Shown one piece after another: positions 1 to 6,042 of a stretch of DNA of 10,253 bases; position 1 is the stretch's first letter; each line of letters begins with the position of its first letter. The notes under the pieces are model-generated. The model did no database searches and was not told where the DNA came from. It saw only the letters and a list, made by a program, of their open reading frames with translations. This stretch comes from an uncultured Collinsella sp. (GTDB lineage: Bacteria; Actinomycetota; Coriobacteriia; Coriobacteriales; Coriobacteriaceae). Both the position numbers and the translations under genes were made by a program. Location of the stretch: the NCBI GenBank assembly GCA_938045085.1, contig CALINZ010000067.1, forward strand, positions 1-10,253. The letters run 5' to 3'.

Positions 1-6
1 AATCGT

Positions 7-27
7 AGCCCGAGACGGTCCCGGGCT
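7..27. terminator. Imperfect palindrome / weak hairpin
   Basis: Six-base arms (AGCCCG at 7-12, CGGGCT at 22-27) pair perfectly, and a further GAC/GTC pairing inside follows one mismatch. The palindrome lies about 46 nt past the stop codon of the minus-strand NodB-fold gene. No clear T-run follows on either strand, so a role as a transcription terminator is only possible. Confidence 0.25.
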
Positions 28-37
28 GACAATTTCG

Positions 38-64
38 ACTGTAATGGACGTTCTTAAATGACTA
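38..64. repeat. Degenerate copy of short palindromic repeat
   Basis: The 17 bases at 46-62 (GGACGTTCTTAAATGAC) are identical to 8441-8457. This copy keeps the right arm AATGACTA (57-64), while the left arm (38-45) has decayed. The 8431 copy keeps the left arm TAGTCATT. Taken together the two copies suggest an ancestral 8-bp-arm hairpin around a GGGGACGTTCTTA loop, which is the size of a REP-type element. It lies just 3' of the NodB-fold gene. Confidence 0.55.
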
Positions 65-72
65 CCCAATAA

Positions 73-1479
73 CTACTCTGTGGTGTCGTCGTCCTCGGCA
101 AGCTGGGGGAACACGGCGTCCTTGGGCATGGTGGGCTTCGTCAGCGAGGTGAGCTTTTTGCTCAGCGACGTGTCCGTCTTGACCAGGTCGCTGAGCGTCA
201 CGATCTTGTAGCCGTCGGCAATGAGGCCGTCGATAATCTGCGGCAGCGCCTCGAGTGTCTGCTCAGCGCATTCGTCTCTATCGGTGAGCAGCACGATATT
301 GCCCGGCGTCACCGAATCGAGCACCGTCGAGACCTGCTCGTCGGCACCGTTGAGCAGCCAGTCGCCCGAGTCAATATTCCACGAGACCACGGCGGAGACC
401 AGGTCCATCGCATCAATCCAGTTTTGCTCGTCAAAGGCAGCGTAGGGAGCACGCAGCAGCATCGTCTTCACGCCGGTCGCCGACTTAATCGCATCGGTGC
501 CTTTCGTGATCTGTTCGCGTACCGCCTCACGGTCCTGACCCTTGAGCGAATCGTCGCTGTAGCTGTTGGATCCGATCTCGCACCCGGCGTCGACAATCGC
601 CTTGGCCGTGGCAGGCGAGGCCTCGGCCGCATCGCCCGAAAGGAAGAACGTCGCGGTGACGCCCTTTTCCTTGAGCACCTGCAAGATCTGTTTGGTGGCG
701 CCGCTCGGACCCTCGTCAAACGTCAGTGCCACGTACTTTTTGTTGCCCTTGGGCGCCACGCTGGCGCACGCAACAACGCAATCGGTGGCGGGCACAACCT
801 CGCCGCGGTCTTGCGTCTTGCCTGACTGCTCACCAACCCACACCTCGGATCGGCCCTGGACACCCCATGTCTGCACATACTCGATAGCGCCCGTGCCCTC
901 GACCTTGAGCTTGGGCTCGATAACCGTAGCCTGAACCTCGTGCTTCTCGTAAGTGTTACGGCCATCCTTGACCGTCACCTTCTCGCCGCCCTCGAGTTCG
1001 CGGCTATCCCATTTGCCCCGCTTCACGCGCTTGCCGTCGACCTTCACCGACAGCTTTTCGCCTCCATGGCGCTTGAGCACACTGTCATCGACGGCCAGCA
1101 GGTCGCCTGCGTCGTAGGTATCAGTCAACTCCTGGTCGTCGATGAGATTCTGCAGCGTAGAGCCCACACGCACCGCGGTCTTCTGGCCGTTGAGCTCCAC
1201 GTCCACACTGCGGTTGACGTAGCCCACGACGGCAGCGATAAACAGCACGAGTGCGCAACCCACGGCGATGAGCGCATAGGGCAGGCGAGACGAACGACGG
1301 GGCGTACGGCTGTTGCCGATGCGAGCGCTGCGGTCGCTAAAGCCGCGGCTATGGTTGAGATACATCGCGCCGGGCTTACGGTGACGCTTGCGCTGACCGC
1401 TGGGCAGCTGCCCCAGATCGCGGCGCGCCGTCGGACGCGCGCCCGAACGCCCGTTTAAGCTGGATCCGTTTTGGCGCAT
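73..1479 (-). CDS. Membrane-anchored NodB-fold polysaccharide deacetylase-like protein (probably inactive)
   Basis: This 468-residue protein has a long basic cytoplasmic N-terminus (1-66), one membrane segment (67-87), and an extracellular part. Residues 91-190 look like small beta-rich repeats similar to the DUF348/ubiquitin-like modules of cell-wall proteins. Residues 247-440 are a NodB polysaccharide deacetylase fold. Active family members use TFDDGP, HxxxH, RxPYG, DxxDW and a late LxH motif to bind metal and remove acetyl groups from peptidoglycan or chitin-like sugars. Here motif 1 is TFDEGP (253-258). The HxxxH pair is N305/D309. RAPYA is at 343-347. DSGDW (370-374) is intact, but the late catalytic His is T399. 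The fold seems kept while zinc binding and catalysis look lost, so a binding or scaffold role is inferred. ATG 1479 follows a GGGGGAGGG ribosome binding site. The reading frame is intact. C234 and C238 could form a disulfide. Confidence 0.85.
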   Translation of the reverse strand: MRQNGSSLNGRSGARPTARRDLGQLPSGQRKRHRKPGAMYLNHSRGFSDRSARIGNSRTPRRSSRLPYALIAVGCALVLFIAAVVGYVNRSVDVELNGQKTAVRVGSTLQNLIDDQELTDTYDAGDLLAVDDSVLKRHGGEKLSVKVDGKRVKRGKWDSRELEGGEKVTVKDGRNTYEKHEVQATVIEPKLKVEGTGAIEYVQTWGVQGRSEVWVGEQSGKTQDRGEVVPATDCVVACASVAPKGNKKYVALTFDEGPSGATKQILQVLKEKGVTATFFLSGDAAEASPATAKAIVDAGCEIGSNSYSDDSLKGQDREAVREQITKGTDAIKSATGVKTMLLRAPYAAFDEQNWIDAMDLVSAVVSWNIDSGDWLLNGADEQVSTVLDSVTPGNIVLLTDRDECAEQTLEALPQIIDGLIADGYKIVTLSDLVKTDTSLSKKLTSLTKPTMPKDAVFPQLAEDDDTTE

Positions 1480-1500
1480 GTGCCCTCCCCCATAAACACA

Positions 1501-1530
1501 GCAAGCCGGAGCAACAGGTCTCCGGCTTGC
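1501..1530 (-). terminator. Hairpin between PRC-barrel and NodB-fold genes
   Basis: Perfect 11-bp arms (GCAAGCCGGAG at 1501-1511 and its complement at 1520-1530) enclose an 8-nt loop. On the minus strand the stem is followed by TGTGTTTA, a weak U-tract, and then within 20 nt by the ribosome binding site of the NodB-fold gene. It is most simply a terminator or attenuating hairpin after the PRC-barrel gene. I see no promoter between the hairpin and the downstream gene, so partial read-through is likely. Confidence 0.6.
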
Positions 1531-1551
1531 CTCCCATCATTTGGTACGTCG

Positions 1552-2307
1552 CTATTTTGTAGCTTTTGACGAGCCGCCACTCGCCTTTTGGTATTCGTCC
1601 TTAAAGGCCTTGAACATGCCGCGCGTCTTGCCGAGCTGCTTGCCCAGTGCGCGACTGCCCTTGTCCACGGCAACCGATCCCTTGTCATCGAGCACCTTGG
1701 CGCCCTTCTTGACCTTATCGCCCACCACGACGCTTGCCTCGGCGGCCTTGGCAGCCGCACCGCCCGAATACCCGAGCGACTTGACCTCGTCCGAGACGAC
1801 CATCGCGCCGTTCTCGTAGCCGCGCAGCATCGTCGGCGGCACCTGCGTGTCACCAACCAAAACACTCGAAGCAGCACCGGCGGTCACATAGAATGCCTGC
1901 ACGATGCCCGAACGCGGCTTGAACTCCACATCCGAGCAATAGCCCACGACGTCGCCCGATTCCGTGCGCACGTCCATACCGACCCAGATGATGCAATCGT
2001 CCAGGTTGATGTCGAGGCGCTTGGCGGCGGCGGCATCGTACGTGTCCTTGACGTCATCGACCGCAATGGCGCCCTCGTAGACACCAATGGCGTCGAGCGC
2101 TACGAATCGGTCGGGACGCTCGATCATGCCCGCGATATCGGACTGGCGGACCATAAAGCCGACCACGCGCGTACCGCCCGGGGTAAAGACCGGAAAGTGA
2201 ATCTTTCCGAGCTTTTTAGGGCTGCGCGGCGTGCCGTCCTTTTTGGTGCGCTTGTCCTCGGTAGGCTTGCGATAGATCTTGGCGCCGACAAAATCCCCGG
2301 CGCGCAT
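1552..2307 (-). CDS. PRC-barrel domain protein
   Basis: This is a 251-residue soluble protein without signal peptide or membrane segment. Residues 1-90 and about 95-175 each look like a PRC-barrel-type small beta barrel (for example GKIHFPVFTPGGTRVVGFMV and VGMDVRTESGDVVGYCSDVEF). This fold is known from the photosynthetic reaction centre H subunit and RimM and is thought to mediate protein contacts. Residues 180-251 are an Ala/Lys/Gly-rich basic tail, probably flexible or helical. The start ATG (2305-2307) overlaps the TAA stop of the YtxH-type gene by one base (TAATG), so the two are probably translationally coupled. A GAGG lies a few bases upstream. The exact role is unknown; the coupling suggests it works with the small membrane protein. 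The domain call is from recognisable style, not a search. Confidence 0.75.
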   Translation of the reverse strand: MRAGDFVGAKIYRKPTEDKRTKKDGTPRSPKKLGKIHFPVFTPGGTRVVGFMVRQSDIAGMIERPDRFVALDAIGVYEGAIAVDDVKDTYDAAAAKRLDINLDDCIIWVGMDVRTESGDVVGYCSDVEFKPRSGIVQAFYVTAGAASSVLVGDTQVPPTMLRGYENGAMVVSDEVKSLGYSGGAAAKAAEASVVVGDKVKKGAKVLDDKGSVAVDKGSRALGKQLGKTRGMFKAFKDEYQKASGGSSKATK

Positions 2308-2696
2308 TATGCCTCGGTCGAGGGCTCCGCAGCCTCGGTATCAGCCTCGACGGCGTTCTCGACCACGACGTCGGCGGCAGGCGTCACGTTGCCGCCCGAA
2401 ATGGCGTCGTTGAGCTGCTCGCGCAGCTGGTCCATGCGCTCGCGAGCCAGGTCGACCTTGGCGCGCAGGTCGTCGGTCTTGGCGTCGACCATCGGGCCAA
2501 AGTCATTCACCGCAGCACGGGCCTCCTCGGCGCTGTGCTCGTAGGTGTCGCGCATATTGTCCCAGGCGTCGTTGGCGATATCGGCAGCCATGGCGCGGGT
2601 CTCGGCGCCCGAGCGCGGGGCCAGAGCAACGCCGACAATAGCGCCGGCAGCGGCACCAAAAAGTGCGCCGGAGACAAAGCTGAAAGTCTTACCCAT
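2307..2696 (-). CDS. YtxH-type small membrane protein
   Basis: This 129-residue protein has one N-terminal glycine/alanine-rich membrane segment (about 4-26). It is followed by the APRSGAETR motif typical of YtxH-family proteins ('APxSGxxTR') and an acidic amphipathic helix or coiled coil (about 35-100). It ends in an Ala/Glu-rich tail. YtxH relatives are general-stress envelope proteins of unknown mechanism. I place the start at ATG 2694-2696, because GGAGAGG lies 7 nt upstream. An in-frame ATG further upstream (to 2768) would begin ahead of the TATAAT box at 2748-2753 and would add a basic, poorly conserved-looking leader. Its stop overlaps the start of the PRC-barrel gene by one base, so this is the first gene of a two-gene unit. 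Confidence 0.8.
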   Translation of the reverse strand: MGKTFSFVSGALFGAAAGAIVGVALAPRSGAETRAMAADIANDAWDNMRDTYEHSAEEARAAVNDFGPMVDAKTDDLRAKVDLARERMDQLREQLNDAISGGNVTPAADVVVENAVEADTEAAEPSTEA

Positions 2697-2747
2697 GATC
2701 ATTCCTCTCCTGCGGGCACGTCGGTGCCCACCGTTTGAATGCTGTCC

Positions 2748-2753
2748 ATTATA
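2748..2753 (-). promoter_or_regulatory. Promoter -10 box for YtxH/PRC unit
   Basis: On the minus strand the sequence GGGTATAATGG contains a perfect TATAAT. It would put the transcript start near 2741, about 45 nt ahead of the ATG at 2696. No good -35 match lies 16-18 nt upstream, so activator help or a weak -35 is implied. The box separates this unit from the gene ending at 2833. Confidence 0.55.
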
Positions 2754-2832
2754 CCCGCAGCGCATCACTTGCCGCTCCGCTCATCTGCGTACGGCAAAGG
2801 CGCAGGTACGTGATGGTGATAAACGCGTAGGC

Positions 2833-3666
2833 CTACTCCTGGGGCATAGCCGGCATGGCCACCGTGGCACCCGGGTCCTCGCCGGCGCCGTCCACGAGCG
2901 GCAGGCCGCCCTCATGCGCAGGCCCTGCCGGAACCGTCGCCGCACCGCCAAAGACGGCAGCGGAGGCTTCGTGGTTCTCGGCAACCGCGCCCTCGGTATC
3001 AATCGCCACCTGGGGCTCGTCGTCAAAGTTGGGGACACCCTGGGGCTCGGTGGGAACAGGCTCGGCGGTCGCATCGGCAACGGACTCGGCGTCGGCCGGC
3101 ACATCGCCCTCGTCAGCGCCCTCGTCCTCGACAGCATCTTCGCCGTTCGCAGCGGCGACGGCCTCGTGAGGATCCTTGCCCTCGGCCTCGGCGCGCATGC
3201 CCAGCACCAGGTTGCGCAGGCCCGCGACCGTGCCTTCCACGTCGGGTGCAGGCTGGTCGGCATGCAGGTACGCCCAGTCCATCATAAAGGTGGCCGAAGA
3301 CAGCGCACCGATGGCCAGCGCGTCGTCGGGGCACGAAAGCTCAACCTCAAAGACGCGCTCGTCGTGCTCGCTTACGCGCGTGCGGCCGCACGAGATGCTG
3401 CCGGCAAGCCCGGTCTCGTTCATGAGCTCGACCGTCACGTGCTCCAGCAGATGGCAAAGCTCGGTCTGGCCCATGCAGTCCTGGAACTCGCGACCGGAAT
3501 CACCCAGGCACAGGTGCTTGGCAATCGCCGGCACCAGGTAATACACGCGCGCCGTGGCCTCGATATCCTCCGAGGTCATGAGCGGCATGCCGGGGTTCAC
3601 CAGCACATGCGCGCAGATCTTGTCCTCGCTGACGGTGACCTTAAGGATGTTGAACAGGCCTGCCAT
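2833..3666 (-). CDS. Stand-alone cyanophycin synthetase N-domain-like protein
   Basis: This is a 277-residue protein without membrane segments. Residues 1-155 resemble the N-terminal domain of cyanophycin synthetase (CphA): LLEHVTVEL (73-81) and CGRTR (93-97) match the 'LEHVALELQ ... FGRTR' signature, followed by a beta strand like the CphA 'VFEYE' region (VFEVEL, 105-110). In CphA this domain precedes ATP-grasp and Mur-ligase domains and helps hold the growing Asp-Arg polymer. Here both catalytic domains are absent. Residues 156-277 are instead an acidic Ala/Pro/Glu-rich tail, probably disordered. Binding of a peptide or polymer, or a partner role, is therefore inferred; synthesis is not possible from this protein alone. 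ATG 3666 follows AGGGGAGAGTT. The gene starts 24 nt after the CNNM/CBS gene stop, which suggests one transcript. Family assignment rests on motif recognition. Confidence 0.65.
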   Translation of the reverse strand: MAGLFNILKVTVSEDKICAHVLVNPGMPLMTSEDIEATARVYYLVPAIAKHLCLGDSGREFQDCMGQTELCHLLEHVTVELMNETGLAGSISCGRTRVSEHDERVFEVELSCPDDALAIGALSSATFMMDWAYLHADQPAPDVEGTVAGLRNLVLGMRAEAEGKDPHEAVAAANGEDAVEDEGADEGDVPADAESVADATAEPVPTEPQGVPNFDDEPQVAIDTEGAVAENHEASAAVFGGAATVPAGPAHEGGLPLVDGAGEDPGATVAMPAMPQE

Positions 3667-3690
3667 AACTCTCCCCTACTCTTCCTTGTC

Positions 3691-5064
3691 CTACTCGTCG
3701 CCGTCGTGCGGATTCGCGGAACCCGCACCCGACGCCGCCGGCTTCTCTGCCGAAGACTCGGAATCCTTCTTATCGGTTTCGGCCGGAGCGATCACGCGAA
3801 TGAGCGAGATGCGCTGGCCACGCATCGACTGCACCTTGAACTTGTACCCCGCAACCTCAAATACCTCTCCGATGTCGGGCACCGAGTCGCAAAGCTCCAA
3901 AATCCAGCCGGCGATGGTCTCATAATCATCGCTTTCCTCGAGCGGCCAGCCAAGCTCAATCGCGTCATCGCACGAAAAACGCCCATCAACGAGCCACTCG
4001 CGGCGCGAAAGGCGCGTGAGATACTTGTTGTCGGGGTCGAACTCGTCCTCGATCTCGCCGACGATCTCCTCGACGATATCCTCGATGGTGATAATGCCGG
4101 CCGTGCCGCCGTACTCGTCCACGACCACCACGATCTGGTCGTGCGAGGTCTGCATCTCGGACAGTAGCGGCAGGATGTCCTTGGTGTCGGGCACAAAGGT
4201 GGCGTCGCGCAAAAAGCCGGCGATGGGCTGGTCACCCTTGCCGTCGAGCGCGGGTTGGATCAGGTCCTTGATGTGCGCAATGCCGGCGACGTTGTCGGGA
4301 TCCTCGTGATAGACGGGGATGCGGCTGAAGCCGGTCTGGCGCATGGTGGACAACACGTCGGCGACCGTCTCGTCGTCCTCGCACATGGTGGTGTCCACGC
4401 GCGGCACCATGACCTCGCGGGCAACGGTGTCGCCTAGGTCGAAGATCTCGTGGATCATGCGCTTTTCCTCGTCGAGCAGGTCATCCTGCTCCGAGACCAT
4501 GTACTTGATCTCTTCTTCCGAGACGTTTTGGCGGTCGTCGGCGCTCTTGATGCGCAGGATGCGGGCCAGGCCATCGGAGCAGGCGCCGGTCAGCCACACG
4601 AGCGGACGGGCGATCTTTTGGAAAAACGACAACGGTCCCACGACCTGCTTGGACACGCCCTCGGCATTGGCCAGGCCGATGCGCTTGGGGACGAGCTCGC
4701 CGATCACGATGGACACGAAGGCGACCGCGACGGTGATGATGACCGGCGCCAGGCCGCGCGCGATGGCGGAGAGCGGCGCGATGCCAAAGCTCATGAGCCA
4801 CGTGGCGAGCGGGTCGGACAGACTCGTCGAGGCGACGGCGGACGAGGCGAAGCCCACGAGCGTAATGGCAACCTGGATGGTGGCGAGCAGCTGGTCGGAG
4901 TCGGCAGCCAGCTTAATGGCACGCTCGGCGCGCTTGTCGCCTTCCTCGGCCTCGTGCTCCAGCACGGCGCGCTTGGCCGTGGTGAGCGCCATCTCGGACA
5001 TAGAGAAGTAGCCGTTGATGAGGGTCAAAACGAGGGTGGTGATAAGGGAGATGGTTATGTCCAT
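3691..5064 (-). CDS. CNNM/CBS/CorC_HlyC-domain membrane protein (TlyC-like 'hemolysin' family)
   Basis: This 457-residue protein has the standard layout of the family. A CNNM (DUF21) membrane domain covers 1-180, with NGYFSMSE (17-24) and GELVPKRIGL (122-131). A CBS-domain pair covers about 205-335, starting near EVMVPR (217-222) and ending in DEYGGTAGIITIEDIVEEI (316-334). A CorC_HlyC domain follows to about 427, then an Asp/Glu/Ser/Ala tail. Such proteins are linked to magnesium efflux or cobalt/magnesium resistance, and the hemolysin name is historical. The CBS pair is expected to sense nucleotide or Mg-ATP. The start ATG 5064 is the only sensible one, although its GGAGG lies about 15 nt upstream. 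The gene follows trhA by 108 nt on the same strand, with a candidate promoter in between, and is followed closely by the CphA-N-like gene. Confidence 0.9.
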   Translation of the reverse strand: MDITISLITTLVLTLINGYFSMSEMALTTAKRAVLEHEAEEGDKRAERAIKLAADSDQLLATIQVAITLVGFASSAVASTSLSDPLATWLMSFGIAPLSAIARGLAPVIITVAVAFVSIVIGELVPKRIGLANAEGVSKQVVGPLSFFQKIARPLVWLTGACSDGLARILRIKSADDRQNVSEEEIKYMVSEQDDLLDEEKRMIHEIFDLGDTVAREVMVPRVDTTMCEDDETVADVLSTMRQTGFSRIPVYHEDPDNVAGIAHIKDLIQPALDGKGDQPIAGFLRDATFVPDTKDILPLLSEMQTSHDQIVVVVDEYGGTAGIITIEDIVEEIVGEIEDEFDPDNKYLTRLSRREWLVDGRFSCDDAIELGWPLEESDDYETIAGWILELCDSVPDIGEVFEVAGYKFKVQSMRGQRISLIRVIAPAETDKKDSESSAEKPAASGAGSANPHDGDE

Positions 5065-5101
5065 CGGGAGTTTCTCGAACCTCCAAGATTCGGGACGTCG
5101 G

Positions 5102-5129
5102 ATTAAAACGTTGGTGGCGGATACGGCAA
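5102..5129 (-). promoter_or_regulatory. Candidate promoter for the CNNM/CBS gene
   Basis: On the minus strand, TTGCCG (5124-5129) and TTTAAT (5102-5107) are 16 nt apart, with 4/6 and 5/6 consensus matches. The start would fall about 30-35 nt ahead of the ATG at 5064. Confidence 0.35.
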
Positions 5130-5172
5130 TTGCACTGGCGACCGAGCGGAGGCACGGGCGCTGGCGTGGTCG

Positions 5173-5856
5173 CTAGATTACGAAGAGGATCACCGCCATG
5201 AACTGGAAGATGCTGCCGGCGAGCACCCACAGGTGAAACACGCTGTGCAGATAGCGCACGTTTTTGGCGATATAGAACGGCACGCCCGCGGTGTAGCACA
5301 CGCCGCCGACGGCGAGCAGGGCAAGTGCCACGGGGTTGAGCAGCACCACAAGTTCAGGCAGCTTAAAGACAACGAGCCAGCCCATCAGCAGGTAGACCAG
5401 GCCGCTTACCCAGTGCGGTTGACGCTCGCGTAGGAAGCACTCGAGGGCGATGCCGATGATGGCGATGGCCCATACGGCAAAGAACAGCACAGCGCCGCCG
5501 TCGTTTGCGAGCGTGATGAGGCAAAACGGCGTATAGCTGCCGGCTATGAGCAGGTAGATGCAGCTGTGATCGATGATGCGAAACACGCGCTTGGCGCGCG
5601 CGGGCTGAATCGCGTGGTAGAGCGTGGAGGCTAGGTATTCGAGGATAATGCTGACGCCATAGACAATTGCCGCGGCCATGTGGGCCGGGCCTCCGCCGCG
5701 CAGGGCGGCGAATACGATCAGGAGCACCAGGCCCGCGATACCCAACAGGCAGCCGACACCATGGGTGACGGAGTTCATGATCTCCTCACCCACCGTGTAG
5801 TGTGGAACGGCCGCGGTCTTGGGTCGCGGCTTAGAACTGTCGCTCGAATCGGACAT
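5173..5856 (-). CDS. trhA: Hemolysin III family / PAQR-type membrane protein
   Basis: This is a 227-residue protein of seven hydrophobic helices after a short charged N-terminus. It carries the family signature: EEIMNSVTHGVG (24-35), S77-x3-H81 (STLYH), IDHSCIYLLIAGSYTP (95-110) and H204/H208 (HSVFH) near the C-terminus. In PAQR proteins the Ser, Asp and three His residues line a zinc site inside the membrane; S77, H81, D96, H204 and H208 are all present, so the site looks functional. TrhA proteins affect membrane fluidity or energy status. True hemolysis is doubtful. I start at ATG 5856, because GGAGG lies 11 nt upstream; the TTG at 5874 overlaps that ribosome binding site. It is the first minus-strand gene from the divergent region. 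Confidence 0.9.
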   Translation of the reverse strand: MSDSSDSSKPRPKTAAVPHYTVGEEIMNSVTHGVGCLLGIAGLVLLIVFAALRGGGPAHMAAAIVYGVSIILEYLASTLYHAIQPARAKRVFRIIDHSCIYLLIAGSYTPFCLITLANDGGAVLFFAVWAIAIIGIALECFLRERQPHWVSGLVYLLMGWLVVFKLPELVVLLNPVALALLAVGGVCYTAGVPFYIAKNVRYLHSVFHLWVLAGSIFQFMAVILFVI

Positions 5857-5891
5857 GCCGGTTACATCCTCCAACGTAAAGAGTTCTCAAC

Positions 5892-5897
5892 ACTATA
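5892..5897 (-). promoter_or_regulatory. Candidate -10 box for trhA
   Basis: The minus strand reads TATAGT (5/6 match to TATAAT), about 35 nt ahead of the trhA ATG. The -35 region, around 5915-5920, is poor and overlaps a 15-bp palindrome. This fits a regulated promoter. Confidence 0.4.
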
Positions 5898-5914
5898 TCA
5901 AAGCGTCTAGGTAC

Positions 5915-5929
5915 GTGCGAAATTTGCAC
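5915..5929. promoter_or_regulatory. Palindrome in the trhA -35 region (candidate operator)
   Basis: GTGCGAAATTTGCAC pairs GTGC with GCAC and continues inward with one G/T wobble around a central A. It sits where the trhA -35 should be. It may be an operator. No regulator gene is visible nearby. Confidence 0.35.
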
Positions 5930-5964
5930 CATACGTGACCTTTCGTTTACCCATTCTTTGCCTG

Positions 5965-5993
5965 TTGACGCATCAACGGCGAACGTCCATAAT
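5965..5993 (+). promoter_or_regulatory. Promoter for the alpha/beta hydrolase gene
   Basis: TTGACG (5965-5970) and CATAAT (5988-5993) each match consensus at 5/6 or close to it and are separated by the ideal 17 nt. Transcription would start near 6000, giving a 5' leader of about 40 nt that contains a second palindrome. Confidence 0.65.
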
Positions 5994-6006
5994 GCGCTTG
6001 CATTAA

Positions 6007-6024
6007 ATGTTGATGTATTAACAT
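6007..6024. promoter_or_regulatory. Palindrome in the hydrolase leader (candidate operator)
   Basis: ATGTTGATGTATTAACAT has 7-base arms with a single G/T wobble around a 4-nt centre. It is AT-rich compared with its surroundings and lies just after the predicted transcript start. A repressor bound here would block transcription. As RNA the stem would be weak. Confidence 0.4.
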
Positions 6025-6042
6025 CTTATAGGAAAGCTTCTC

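Noticed and set aside
2697..2768. Longer YtxH-type protein starting at 2768
   Set aside because: That start lies upstream of the TATAAT box and has no ribosome binding site; ATG 2696 has GGAGAGG at 7 nt.
2769..2832. Terminator after the CphA-N-like gene
   Set aside because: Only 5-6-bp, far-apart arms such as CATCAC/GTGATG can be paired, with no T-run.
2545..4167. Long open frame of 540 codons on the plus strand
   Set aside because: It runs antisense across three genes with clear motifs, has no family features, and is expected from high G+C.
5857..5874. TTG start for trhA at 5874
   Set aside because: It overlaps the GGAGG that serves the ATG at 5856 and has no site of its own.
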